DNA from: Halapricum salinum
GTDB taxonomy: Archaea; Halobacteriota; Halobacteria; Halobacteriales; Haloarculaceae
Direction: 5' to 3'
Length of the DNA: 64,000 nt
Assembly (NCBI RefSeq): GCF_004799665.1
Contig: NZ_CP031310.1
Coordinates: forward strand, 1,666,887-1,730,886
In this document: one piece after another, positions 35,873-44,550 of the stretch
Position numbering within the stretch: position 1 is the stretch's first letter
Layout: every line of letters starts with the position of its first letter
Made by a program: the position numbers and the translations under genes
Notes under the pieces: model-generated
Seen by the model: only the letters and a program-made list of their open reading frames with translations
Databases searched by the model: none
What the model was told of the DNA's origin: nothing

Positions 35873-36600
35873 CCGGAAGGCGGAGTCTGTACATAAGCGT
35901 GTACGGCCACGACAAAGACAGTTTCACCGAGATCACTGGTGGCCAAGCGCGCCACTACGACCGATTGACCTCTAATCTGGCGTTTCTGGCGGATTTTCTG
36001 GACGATCCAAACAAGATCGAGATCGGGTTTCGCACGTTCGACAACGCCAATCCGTTAGACAATATCGACGACTTGTCGGGAGAACTGAACCGTCTATTGG
36101 ATCCGATACGACAGCTGCACGACTCGGGCGTCACCGTCTCGAATTTCGAGGGGGAGTACAACAACTGGGGTGGTGTGATCTCCGAACACGACCTCTCGGG
36201 GCTGGATATGGAACTTGCGGATGCAAAAACTGACAAAGACGGCCCGTGCCAACTCATCTTCAACAAGAATATCATCCTTCCTGATGGGGAAGTCAACGCC
36301 TGTGCGTGCCGGGATGTCGATGCGACACTATCGCTGGGACACCTCGACGACGACTCGTTAGCGGACGTTCTCAGTCCGACAGACAACACGGCATACGACG
36401 AGTTGATAACGAGACAGAACGAGGGGGACTTCCCTGCGGTGTGTGAGACCTGTGATTATTATCAGTCGGTCAGGGAACCCGACCCCATGCATCGAAGCCA
36501 GTACACCCTCGGCGAATTCTACGAAAAATACGACCCGGTGGCGGACGACTACGAGCCACCGAAGTGATCCTTTCTCGTGGACGCTTCCGCTTACGCGACT

Positions 36601-36608
36601 TTTATATT
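36601..36608 (+). promoter_or_regulatory. TATA box of queDEC
   Basis: TTTATATT lies 33-40 bases upstream of the queD ATG, giving a transcript with a leader of a few bases. Confidence 0.5.
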
Positions 36609-36640
36609 CCCGTCAGATAACCTCTAGATAGCAATCAGAT

Positions 36641-37090
36641 ATGCCTAGAGGAATATCACACTCCCCAACCGGGACCGAGATCGGCGAGCGGACACTCGTT
36701 GTCGGCGGTGATCGGCCGATCCGAATCTCGACCGGGCACCGACTCCAGCACCACGACGGGAAGTGTTCGCGGCCGCACGGCCACAACTACGAGATCAGTG
36801 TCGAGGTCACCGGCGAAGTAACTCAGGAAGGCTGGGTCGTCGACAAGGGCGATATTACATCGATAATCGACGAGTGGGATCACATGTTCCTGCTCGAAGC
36901 GGGTGATCCCCTGATCGAGGCCTTCGAATCGAGCGGCGACGGCGACAGTGTCGTGGTCTTCGAGCGACCGCCGACGGCCGAGGTAATGGCCTGGAACCTC
37001 GAACGAGCGTTGCTCGATCGGCTGCCCGAGACCGTCAGCGACGTCGACGTCTCCGTAGCCGAGACAGGCGAACTCTGCGCCCGTCCATAG
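36641..37090 (+). CDS. queD: 6-carboxytetrahydropterin synthase
   Basis: A 149-residue T-fold protein. Zinc ligands are in ISTGHRL and the paired HGHNYE; the catalytic Cys is in KCSRPHGHN and the substrate-binding Glu/Asp follow ('VVDKGDI', 'WDHMFL'). QueD turns dihydroneopterin triphosphate into 6-carboxytetrahydropterin, the second step to preQ0. It heads queDEC, with its stop touching the queE ATG. In archaea the product becomes archaeosine at position 15 of tRNA. Confidence 0.92.
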   Translation: MPRGISHSPTGTEIGERTLVVGGDRPIRISTGHRLQHHDGKCSRPHGHNYEISVEVTGEVTQEGWVVDKGDITSIIDEWDHMFLLEAGDPLIEAFESSGDGDSVVVFERPPTAEVMAWNLERALLDRLPETVSDVDVSVAETGELCARP

Positions 37091-37870
37091 ATGCCCGTCA
37101 CCAGCGACACCGACCGACCGGACAGCGCTCCTGACGGAGCAGCACTGCCCATCAACGAACTGTTCTACTCGATCCAGGGCGAGGGCAAACTGGCGGGCAC
37201 ACCATCAGTATTCGTCCGCACCAGCGGCTGCAACCTCCGCTGCTGGTTCTGTGACTCCTATCACACCTCGTGGGACCCCTCCCACGCCTGGATGGCCGTC
37301 GAGGAGATCGTCGCGGAAGTCGAGCAGTACGACACCAACTACGTCGTCCTCACCGGTGGCGAACCGCTCATGCACGAGGAATCGGTCGCACTGCTCGAAG
37401 CGCTCGCCGAACGCGACTATCACACGACCGTCGAGACCAACGGGACGATCTATCGGAAGGCGAAGATCGACCTCGTGAGTGCGAGCCCGAAACTCCAGAA
37501 TAGTACGCCGACTCCCGACGTCGAGCGACCGGACGGCGAGCCGGTCGACGACGGGTGGGCCGAGCGACACGAGCAGCGCCGCCTGGATATCGGCGTCCTC
37601 GGAAAATTCGCTGACGCCCACGACGTCCAGTTGAAATTCGTCGTCACGGACGAGTCGGACATGCCCGAGGTCGAAGCGGTGGTCGAAGACGTCCGCGCTG
37701 CGGCCCCCTGGCAGGTCCGCGACCCCGACGTCCTGCTGATGCCCGAAGGTGCCACGCGCGAGCGACTCGCCGAGACACGCGAGCGCGTCGCGGAGCTGGC
37801 GATGAAATACGGCTACCGCTACACCCCCAGATTGCACGTCGACCTCTGGAACGACGCCCCCGAAACGTAA
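37091..37870 (+). CDS. queE: 7-carboxy-7-deazaguanine synthase (radical SAM)
   Basis: A 259-residue radical SAM enzyme that contracts 6-carboxytetrahydropterin to 7-carboxy-7-deazaguanine. The cluster motif is CNLRCWFCD, the substrate loop 'FYSIQGEGKLAGTPSVFVR' comes first, and 'LTGGEPLMH' is the SAM-binding GGE motif. It starts on the base after the queD stop. The fragment between residues 130 and 165 is longer and more acidic than in bacterial QueE, as usual for haloarchaea. Confidence 0.93.
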   Translation: MPVTSDTDRPDSAPDGAALPINELFYSIQGEGKLAGTPSVFVRTSGCNLRCWFCDSYHTSWDPSHAWMAVEEIVAEVEQYDTNYVVLTGGEPLMHEESVALLEALAERDYHTTVETNGTIYRKAKIDLVSASPKLQNSTPTPDVERPDGEPVDDGWAERHEQRRLDIGVLGKFADAHDVQLKFVVTDESDMPEVEAVVEDVRAAAPWQVRDPDVLLMPEGATRERLAETRERVAELAMKYGYRYTPRLHVDLWNDAPET

Positions 37871-37881
37871 CTACCCAAACG

Positions 37882-38607
37882 ATGACCGACGACTCACCCA
37901 TCCCCGACCCCAAATCGAATCGCGCCGTCGTCCTCGCGTCCGGCGGCATGGACAGCGCGACCGCCGCCTACGTCGCGAAAGACCGCGGCTACGACGACCT
38001 CTACCTCTTGCACACGACCTACGGCCAGCGCACCGCCGACCGCGAGCGCGAGTGTGCCGAGGCGCTCGCCGAGCACGTCGACGCTGCTGATCTACTGGTG
38101 GTCGAAACGAGCCACCTCGCGGACATCGGCGGGTCGAGCCTGACAGACGAAGACGAGGCCGTCGAAGACGCGGATCTAGAGTCTGAGGAGGTCCCATCTT
38201 CGTACGTCCCCTTCAGGAACGCCAACCTGCTGTCGATGGCGACCTCCTACGCCGAGGCCAACGGCTGCACGGCGGTGTTCATCGGTGCCCACAGCGAGGA
38301 TTTCTCTGGATATCCGGACTGTCGCCCCGAGTTCTTCGACGCGTTTCAAACGGTGGTCGACCGCGGAACCAGCCCCGGCGCCGACATCGAGATCGAAGCG
38401 CCGTTCGTCGAGTATTCGAAGACCGACATCGCCGAGCGCGGTCTCGAGCTCGGAGTCCCCTACGAGGACACCTGGAGTTGCTACCGCGCGGAGGCCCCGG
38501 CCTGTGGGACCTGCGACGCCTGCGCGTTCCGGCTGCAGGCCTTCCAGCGAGTCGGCGTCGAGGACCCGATCGGGTACGAACAGCGACCGGACTACCTGGA
38601 CGCCTGA
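37882..38607 (+). CDS. queC: 7-cyano-7-deazaguanine (preQ0) synthase
   Basis: A 241-residue PP-loop ATPase that converts carboxy-deazaguanine to preQ0. The PP-loop is LASGGMDSATAA and the zinc-binding cluster near the C-terminus is CGTCDACAFR, with another Cys in 'WSCYRAEAPAC'. It completes the queDEC operon, 11 bases after queE. The tRNA-guanine transglycosylase and archaeosine synthase are elsewhere. Confidence 0.94.
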   Translation: MTDDSPIPDPKSNRAVVLASGGMDSATAAYVAKDRGYDDLYLLHTTYGQRTADRERECAEALAEHVDAADLLVVETSHLADIGGSSLTDEDEAVEDADLESEEVPSSYVPFRNANLLSMATSYAEANGCTAVFIGAHSEDFSGYPDCRPEFFDAFQTVVDRGTSPGADIEIEAPFVEYSKTDIAERGLELGVPYEDTWSCYRAEAPACGTCDACAFRLQAFQRVGVEDPIGYEQRPDYLDA

Positions 38608-38634
38608 CGCGGACGAGCCCTCCGGATCAGTATT

Positions 38635-39108
38635 TCATTCCTCCTCGGGAGCGACGTCGAACCCCGAATACGGCGTCGTGTACTCCGCGCGGATGAGGTC
38701 CTCGTCGTTGACTTCCAGGCCGAGTTCGTCGAGTTCCTCGCCGATCCGGTTGAGGTCGTTGCTGTCGGTGCCGACGATCCCGACGTGGACGTTCTCCTCG
38801 CCAGTCATCACTTCCCGGACGTCGACCACACCGTCGACCGCCAGAGCTTCTTTCGCCAGTCGGCTCCGTTCGGGAATCGGCGCGGTACAGACGATGAGCG
38901 TGTGTAACTGCGATCCTGCTGCCTCGAAGTCGACCCTGGCGTTGTACTCCGTGATGATCCCGTCGTCTTCGAGGCGGTGGATCCGGTTTCGGACCGTGCT
39001 CGCGGAGACGCCCATCCGCTCTGCGATCGTTCCCGAGGAGACGTTCCGGGCGTCCTCCTGCAAACAGTAGACGATGTACCGGTCCAGCTCGTCGAGATTC
39101 CAGGTCAT
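38635..39108 (-). CDS. Lrp/AsnC family transcriptional regulator
   Basis: A 157-residue regulator with an N-terminal helix-turn-helix ('GVSASTVRNRIHRLEDDGII') and a C-terminal ligand domain of the Lrp/AsnC type ('DVREVMTGEENVHVGIVG'). I chose the ATG at 39108 (MTWNLDELD), since HTH similarity begins directly after it; the frame extends to 39159. It is divergent from the APC-type amino acid transporter gene and may control it in response to an amino acid. Confidence 0.85.
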   Translation of the reverse strand: MTWNLDELDRYIVYCLQEDARNVSSGTIAERMGVSASTVRNRIHRLEDDGIITEYNARVDFEAAGSQLHTLIVCTAPIPERSRLAKEALAVDGVVDVREVMTGEENVHVGIVGTDSNDLNRIGEELDELGLEVNDEDLIRAEYTTPYSGFDVAPEEE

Positions 39109-39491
39109 GCCCCGGGCTACCGATCCCACTGCCATAATTCGTGTGATGCCACGAACCACCGATCGTGACTATCGATATAACACTATATACTTATATAGAA
39201 TGTCGAAACAGCATTATAATCGCGTTATTTATGCGGTTCCGTCTCTACCTGTACATTACTGAGACATGATTCGAGAGACGACAGAGACGGGCAGATGGCG
39301 ACCGTCAGAGAGTCATCGCTCGTCGTCGATCCGAACCCGACCACGGAGGGTCGTTCCGGGCGGATGACGTGGAGCGACTGTTCGCGCCGCGCGCAGACGG
39401 GCGACGTCGCCCGGATAGTCGGGCGTGCGTCGGCCCTCCCGGGAGTAGCGCTCGCTGACTCACTCGTTCGACGGACGACGAAACACCACTA
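39109..39491. other. Divergent intergenic region between Lrp regulator and APC transporter
   Basis: The first 150 bases are AT-rich (39165-39240: repeated TATA-like words such as ATATACTTATATAG and TTATAAT), suitable for promoters in both directions. From about 39295 the composition turns GC-rich and could hold the short frame listed separately. No terminator or clear operator palindrome was found. Confidence 0.45.
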
Positions 39492-39492
39492 A
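39295..39492 (+). CDS. Possible small protein coupled to the APC transporter
   Basis: A 65-codon frame whose TAA overlaps the transporter ATG (TAATG at 39490-39494), a common coupling geometry. Third positions are moderately G/C-rich. The product is basic, Arg-rich and Ser/Thr-rich, unlike the acidic proteome, and I recognise no family. The frame may be chance; the leader of the transporter transcript would otherwise be long. Confidence 0.25.
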   Translation: MATVRESSLVVDPNPTTEGRSGRMTWSDCSRRAQTGDVARIVGRASALPGVALADSLVRRTTKHH

Positions 39493-41696
39493 TGGGGAAA
39501 CAACTCGAACGGGACCTCGGACTCCCGTCAGTGACGGCTATCAGTATCGGGGCGATGGTCGGCAGCGGTATCTTCATCCTCCCGGGATTAGCGATGAAGA
39601 TGGCCGGGCCGGCAGTCGTGTTCGCGTATTTCCTCGCCGGAATTCTCGTCCTTCCGGCCGCCTTGAGCAAATCCGAGATGGCCACGGCGATGCCCGAGGC
39701 CGGCGGGACCTACCTCTACATCGAGCGGGCGATGGGACCGCTGTTCGGGACCATCGCCGGCGTCGGGACGTGGTTCTCGCTGACGTTCAAGGGGGCGCTG
39801 GCGCTGGTCGGCGGTGCGCCGTATCTGGTGTTGCTGTTCGACCTGCCCGTGACGCCGGTGGCACTGACGATCGCAGCGTTGTTGATCGTGTTGAACGTTG
39901 CCGGAGCCAAACAGACCGGCCAGATGCAGGTCGTCATCGTCGCCGCGATGTTGCTGGCGATGGTGTGGTTCATCGTCGCTGGCGCCCCGAGCGTCGAGCC
40001 CACCCGGTTCGAGGGCTTTTTCGACAGTGGTATCGAGGGTATCCTCGGTGCAACTGGGTTCGTCTTCGTCTCCTACGCGGGCGTGACGAAGATTGCCAGT
40101 GTCGCCGAAGAGGTCGAGAATCCCGACCGAAATCTCCCGCTGGGGATTCTGGGATCGCTGGTCATCACCGCGGCGATCTACGTCGCTATCGTGACCGTGA
40201 TGGTCGGCGTCGCTTCGGAAGCCGATCTGACGGCCACCGAGACGCCGATGGAAGTCGCCGCCGAGAGCGTCCTGCCGGGGATCGGCGTGCTGGCGATCGT
40301 GGCGGCCGCGCTGCTGGCGCTGGTCAGCACTGCCAACGCCGGCATCCTCTCCTCCTCGCGGTATCCCTTCGCGATGAGCCGCGACGGACTCGCTCCCGAC
40401 GTCTTCGAGAACGTCAGCGAGCGCTTCGAGACGCCGGTCAACGCCATCACGATCACCGGCGGGGTGCTGCTGGTGTTGATCGCGTTCGTCCCGATCGACG
40501 ACATCGCCAAGCTCGCCAGCGCGTTCAAGATCCTCGTGTTCATCCTGATCAACGTCGCGCTGATCGCGTTCCGCCAGGGGTCGATCGAGTCCTACGATCC
40601 GAGTTTCGAGTCGCCGCTGTACCCCTTGCCACAGGCCGTCGGAATCATCGGTGGGGTCGTTCTCCTGCGCTACATCGGGTTCGTGCCGCTGGTCGGGGCC
40701 GTCGTGATCACTGCCGGATCGATCGTCTGGTATTACTTCTTCGTCGTCAGGCGCGGCGGCGTCGACCGCGAGGGAGCGGTGACCGACGCCGTCCGTCGGA
40801 GCGTCGGCCGTCGGGCCGTCGAGGACACCGAGTCGGCCGTGGACGAACAGAGCTACGAGGTGCTCGTGGCCGTGACCGAACGCACAGACCGAGACGTCGA
40901 GCGGTCGCTGATCGATCTGGCAACGGGCCTGGCTCGCGACCGCGAAGGTGGGGTTCGCGTCGCCCAGTTCGACGAAGTGCCGGATCAGACGCCGTTGCCC
41001 CAGTCGGCCGACAGGCTCACCGAGGCCGATCAGGCTTTCGAAGCGAGGATGGCGGACCGGACGACCGATTCGGAGATCCCGATGCGCTACGGCGAGGTCG
41101 TCAGCCACGACACCAGACACGCGATCGTCAACTACGCAAAAGACATCGACGCGGACGTGTTGCTCATCGACCGGCCGCCGGGCCGGGTCTCCGAGACGAT
41201 CCTCGGAAGCGACACCGACTGGATCGAAGAGCACGCTCCCTGCACCGTTGTGGAGGCGACGGACTTCGATCAGGCGGGGATCGAGCGGATCGCGGTCGTC
41301 ACCGACGAGGGGCCGTTCGACCCAGAGAAGGTCGCGATCGCGGGGGCGGTCGCCGAGCAGGTCGACGCGACCGTCCGGTTCTACCTCGCTATCGGAGAGA
41401 ACCCGCCCGAAAGTCGGCGGAACACGACCGACGACTACCTCGACGACCTCCAGTCGCTGTGTTCGGCACCGGTCGAGTTGCGCGTCCTCGAGACCGACAC
41501 CGACGCGGTCATCGAGCAGGCGGTCGCCGGGTCGGACCTGCTGGTCGCAAGCGGGACCCAGCACGGCCTTCTCGATCGGCTGTTCGACCATCTGCCCAGT
41601 GGGTCGCCGGCCAGTGCAGACCACGGAACGCTGCTGGTCTACGGGAAGTCGAGCTCGGGCTGGCTCCGCCGCAAACTCGAACAGCGGCTGTTCTGA
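39492..41696 (+). CDS. APC family amino acid transporter with C-terminal UspA domains
   Basis: A 734-residue protein. The first 420 residues form a twelve-helix amino acid/polyamine transporter ('MVGSGIFILPGLAMKMAGPA' begins the signature region). The rest holds two universal-stress-protein-like domains ('EVLVAVTERTDRDVERSLI' and 'RIAVVTDEGPFDPEKVAI', partial), which may regulate transport by binding nucleotide. This fusion is common in haloarchaea. A divergent Lrp regulator precedes it. Its TGA stop at 41694-41696 is immediately followed by an IS-derived element. Confidence 0.9.
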   Translation: MGKQLERDLGLPSVTAISIGAMVGSGIFILPGLAMKMAGPAVVFAYFLAGILVLPAALSKSEMATAMPEAGGTYLYIERAMGPLFGTIAGVGTWFSLTFKGALALVGGAPYLVLLFDLPVTPVALTIAALLIVLNVAGAKQTGQMQVVIVAAMLLAMVWFIVAGAPSVEPTRFEGFFDSGIEGILGATGFVFVSYAGVTKIASVAEEVENPDRNLPLGILGSLVITAAIYVAIVTVMVGVASEADLTATETPMEVAAESVLPGIGVLAIVAAALLALVSTANAGILSSSRYPFAMSRDGLAPDVFENVSERFETPVNAITITGGVLLVLIAFVPIDDIAKLASAFKILVFILINVALIAFRQGSIESYDPSFESPLYPLPQAVGIIGGVVLLRYIGFVPLVGAVVITAGSIVWYYFFVVRRGGVDREGAVTDAVRRSVGRRAVEDTESAVDEQSYEVLVAVTERTDRDVERSLIDLATGLARDREGGVRVAQFDEVPDQTPLPQSADRLTEADQAFEARMADRTTDSEIPMRYGEVVSHDTRHAIVNYAKDIDADVLLIDRPPGRVSETILGSDTDWIEEHAPCTVVEATDFDQAGIERIAVVTDEGPFDPEKVAIAGAVAEQVDATVRFYLAIGENPPESRRNTTDDYLDDLQSLCSAPVELRVLETDTDAVIEQAVAGSDLLVASGTQHGLLDRLFDHLPSGSPASADHGTLLVYGKSSSGWLRRKLEQRLF

Positions 41697-42097
41697 TAGT
41701 GATCGCTGTAACGATTTACTATCTACGACCGCACGAGGCGGTCGATGTCTTTAAGCAGCGAGAGAATCCCGGGGTTTACGCCGGGCGTGAATCGCGTCAC
41801 AGCGGTACACTTTTGGCTGTTACGGCCGTTTGCACATCCAACCGAGGCGGCATGACCGCCCCCATGTCGGGACAATCGGACAATCTCGGGATTCCGACCC
41901 GACTCTCGCAGGGTATCCCCTACGGGAGAGGCGAGGATACCGACACAAAACAGCAAGGTACCTCCGAATCCCACGCGGAATAGGAGTAACGGGGGCGTGG
42001 CACTCCCTGCACTCGTCGGTGTGCAAACGTAAGTTCCCACCGCTTCCGCCTTCGGCGGTATGGGAAGCCTCGCCGTATACGGCGAGGAGGATGTCAC
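41697..42097 (+). mobile_element. Gene-free IS200/IS605-derived element (PATE/MITE-like)
   Basis: About 400 bases without a supported gene. The left end has TAGTGAT...CGATTTAC and a hairpin CGACCGC/GCGGTCG (41726-41744). The right end has two hairpins (42046-42058 and a 20-base palindrome at 42068-42087) and ends GGAGGATGTCAC, matching the right end of the tnpB remnant at 35.46 kb. Non-coding elements of this sort in haloarchaea are known as PATEs (recalled from the literature, not checked). The left end is also found at 59239. It starts right after the APC transporter stop codon. Confidence 0.65.
42068..42087 (+). repeat. Right-end palindrome of the PATE-like element
   Basis: A perfect 20-base palindrome at the same distance from the GGAGGATGTCA end as the hairpin of the tnpB remnant. 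The stems differ in sequence but not in placement, as expected for a conserved structure read by a transposase or a guide RNA scaffold. Confidence 0.6.
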
Positions 42098-42144
42098 GAT
42101 CGGCTCCCCCTACCGTTATCTGGGTGGCCGCCGGAAACACGGAT

Positions 42145-42570
42145 ATGAGCGAGGACTGCATCTTCTGTGCCATCGTCGACGGCGAGATTCCCGGACGCAT
42201 CGTCTACGAGGACGACGGGGTGCTGGCGTTTCTCGATGCCAACCCACTGGCTGAGGGGCACACGCTGGTCATCCCAAAGGAGCACTACGAGCGACTCGAC
42301 GACGTGCCGAGCGACGTCGCGAGCGACCTCTATGCGGCGATCCACGAGATCGTCCCTGCCGCGGAGGACGCCGTCGGTGCGCCGGCGTCGACGGTCGCGT
42401 TCAACAACGGCGAGGCCGCCGGCCAGGAGGTCCCACACGTCCACTGTCACATCGTCCCCCGAACCGAGGGCGACGGCGGCGGTCCCATCCATGGAATGTT
42501 CGGCTCGCGACCCGAGCTGAGCGACGACGAACTCGACGACGTCGAAGCGGCCATCAGCGACCGCCTGTAG
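42145..42570 (+). CDS. HIT family hydrolase
   Basis: A 141-residue histidine-triad protein. It has the opening zinc-type pair CIFC, 'GHTLVIPKEHYERL', and the triad HVHCH followed by 'IVPR'. HIT proteins hydrolyse or transfer nucleotide monophosphates, for example adenosine phosphoramidates or AMP-N-acyl groups. The ATG at 42145 fits the family; the frame upstream belongs to the IS-derived element. It stands alone, before the rpo cluster. Confidence 0.9.
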   Translation: MSEDCIFCAIVDGEIPGRIVYEDDGVLAFLDANPLAEGHTLVIPKEHYERLDDVPSDVASDLYAAIHEIVPAAEDAVGAPASTVAFNNGEAAGQEVPHVHCHIVPRTEGDGGGPIHGMFGSRPELSDDELDDVEAAISDRL

Positions 42571-42750
42571 GGTAGACGGTCGGTACGGTGACCCAAACAC
42601 CTTTGACAGTGGTCCCCGTACACACTGGTACTGTTCGCGCGGTCGCCGATAGCCGTTGCCGGCGCTTTTGGCAAGCGTTAAATGCGTCCCCCCAATAGAC
42701 TGCTGTAGTATCTCGAACAGCCTTCTTCAGCCGGTCAGACCACACCACAC

Positions 42751-42978
42751 ATGGCAGACGTAAGCACCCACGAACTCGTTCCGGACCACAGCGTCCTCGA
42801 CGACGCGGAGCTCGAGGACGTACTCGCAGAGTACGACATCAAAAAGACCGATCTGCCGAAGATCAAACGCACCGACCCGGGCCTCCCCGACGAGGCCGAG
42901 GTGGGTGAGGTGATCAAGATCGAACGCGACTCGCGAACCACAGACCGAGCGGTCGTCTATCGACTCGTCATCGACTAA
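42751..42978 (+). CDS. rpoH: RNA polymerase subunit H
   Basis: A 75-residue protein equal to the C-terminal domain of eukaryotic Rpb5. It shows the usual '[11 protein letters not shown]', '[17 protein letters not shown]' and 'VYRLVID' end. It heads the rpoH-B2-B1-A1-A2-nusA cluster and is 2 bases from rpoB2. The 180-base upstream region has a probable TATA (GTTAAAT near 42678), which would give a leader of about 50 bases. Confidence 0.96.
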   Translation: MADVSTHELVPDHSVLDDAELEDVLAEYDIKKTDLPKIKRTDPGLPDEAEVGEVIKIERDSRTTDRAVVYRLVID

Positions 42979-42980
42979 GC

Positions 42981-44549
42981 ATGGATACAGAAAACCGCCG
43001 CACCATCTCACGGGAGTACTTCTCGAAGGATCGACTCGCCGAACACCACTTCCGTTCGTTCAACGCCTTCCTCGAACGGGGGATGCAGGAGGTCGTCGAC
43101 GAGAAGGCGACCATCGAAACCGACATCGGTGACAAAGAGGGCGAAGAGCCCGTCTGGGTCGAGTTAGGCGACGTCCGGGTCGTCACGCCCCGCGTCCGGG
43201 AGGCCGACGGCTCCGAAGAACTGCTCTACCCACAGGAAGCCCGGCTGCGCAACATCACCTACGCTGCGCCGGTGTTCATGGAACTGGCCATCGTCAAAGG
43301 TGGCGAAGAAGAGGAAGAACGGGTCGTCGACCAGACCGAGACCAAGATCGGTCGCATGCCGATCATGGTCGGCTCCCAGAAGTGTAACATCGCCGGGTTC
43401 ACCGACGAGGAGTTGATCGACATCGGTGAGGACCCCGCCGATCCCGGTGGCTACTTCATCGTCAACGGCTCCGAGCGCGTGCTGATGACCAGCGAGGACC
43501 TCGCACCCAACAAGATCCTCGCCGAGTACGACACCAAGTACGGCGACGAGGTCCAGGTCGCCAAAACGTTCAGCCAGCGCCGTGGCTACCGCGCACTCGT
43601 GCTGACCGAGCGGACCCGCGACGGTCTGCTGGAAGTATCCTTCCCCTCGGTGTCGGGCTCGATCAACTTCGTGACGCTCGTCCGGGCGCTCGGCCTGGAG
43701 AGCGACGAGGAGATCGTCCACCGCGTCAGCGACGATCCCGAGATCGTGAAGTTCATGCTCGAAAATCTGGAGGCCGCCGAGGTCCAGACGACCGAGGAAG
43801 CCATCGAGACGCTCGGGAAACGCGTCGCCTCCGGTCAGGGCAAGAACTACCAGCTCAAACGCGCCAACTACGTCATCGACCGGTATCTCCTGCCCCACCT
43901 CCACGAGGAGGGCGTCGACGAGGAGGAAGTCCGGATCAACAAGGCATTCTATCTCTGTCGGATGGCCGAGGCGTGTTTCGAACTCGCACTCAACCGACGC
44001 GAGTCCGACGACAAGGACCACTACGCCAACAAGCGCCTCAAAGTGAGTGGCGACCTGATGCGCGACCTGTTCCGGACGGCGCTGAACAAGCTCGCCCGGG
44101 ACGTGAAGTACCAGCTCGAACGCGCGAACATGCGGAACCGGCAACTGTCTGTCTCCACCGTCGTCCGTTCGGACGTACTGACCGAGCGACTCGAACACCC
44201 GCTGGCGACCGGGAACTGGGTCGGTGGCCGCTCCGGCGTGTCTCAGCTCGTGGATCGGACTGACTTCATGGGGGTTCTCTCTCACTTGCGCCGCCTCCGC
44301 AGTCCGCTCAGCCGTTCACAGCCCCACTTCGAAGCGCGAGACCTGCACGCGACCCAGTGGGGTCGCATCTGTCCTTCCGAGACGCCGGAGGGACCGAACT
44401 GTGGGCTAGTGAAGAACTTCGCGCAGGCGATGGAGCTTTCACAGAATATCGAGGACGAACAGAATCTGAAACAGTCGCTCGCCGAGATGGGAGTCCAGGG
44501 CATCCCCGGCATCGAGAGCATCGAAACACAGCAGCCCGCAGACGATTAA
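42981..44549 (+). CDS. rpoB2: RNA polymerase subunit B''
   Basis: A 522-residue subunit corresponding to the N-terminal part of bacterial beta and of Rpb2. It starts '[20 protein letters not shown]', has the lobe and protrusion regions, and ends before the fork/hybrid-binding part that lies in B'. It includes '[14 protein letters not shown]' and '[20 protein letters not shown]' (parts), diagnostic for RpoB. The split B''/B' form is seen in haloarchaea and methanogens. The next gene starts 1 base after its stop. Confidence 0.97.
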   Translation: MDTENRRTISREYFSKDRLAEHHFRSFNAFLERGMQEVVDEKATIETDIGDKEGEEPVWVELGDVRVVTPRVREADGSEELLYPQEARLRNITYAAPVFMELAIVKGGEEEEERVVDQTETKIGRMPIMVGSQKCNIAGFTDEELIDIGEDPADPGGYFIVNGSERVLMTSEDLAPNKILAEYDTKYGDEVQVAKTFSQRRGYRALVLTERTRDGLLEVSFPSVSGSINFVTLVRALGLESDEEIVHRVSDDPEIVKFMLENLEAAEVQTTEEAIETLGKRVASGQGKNYQLKRANYVIDRYLLPHLHEEGVDEEEVRINKAFYLCRMAEACFELALNRRESDDKDHYANKRLKVSGDLMRDLFRTALNKLARDVKYQLERANMRNRQLSVSTVVRSDVLTERLEHPLATGNWVGGRSGVSQLVDRTDFMGVLSHLRRLRSPLSRSQPHFEARDLHATQWGRICPSETPEGPNCGLVKNFAQAMELSQNIEDEQNLKQSLAEMGVQGIPGIESIETQQPADD

Positions 44550-44550
44550 C

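Larger units (their letters stand above)
35464..35885 (-). mobile_element. IS200/IS605 (IS1341-type) element remnant
   Basis: The minus-strand element keeps its right end (35464-35512) and the 3' part of tnpB; its left end and most of tnpB are gone. The right end carries the hairpin 35474-35493 (CCTCCGCG/CGCGGAGG around TGAA) and ends GGAGGATGTCAA. The same end motif recurs at 42088-42097. The inner boundary near 35870-35890 is abrupt, which fits one deletion that removed the tnpB 5' part and the middle of the host radical SAM gene. Confidence 0.75.
35251..36567 (+). pseudogene. Radical SAM/SPASM protein gene, interrupted by an IS remnant
   Basis: The N-terminal fragment (35251 to about 35463) ends just after the [4Fe-4S] motif CNLGCKFC. 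The C-terminal fragment resumes at about 35890 ('VYGHDKDSFTEITGG') and runs to 36567, with SPASM-type cysteines (CQLIF, CACRD, CETCDYY) that would bind auxiliary clusters. The central barrel region between them, perhaps 120 or more residues, is missing and replaced by about 420 bases of IS200/IS605-type DNA. Both fragments are in the same frame number, but the IS brings stop codons. The original enzyme probably modified a peptide or protein; the target is unknown. Confidence 0.85.

Noticed and set aside
39588-41624. 678-codon minus-strand frame antisense to the APC transporter
   Set aside because: Composition is Asp/Arg/His-rich low-complexity text without any domain, and the plus-strand protein is clearly real.
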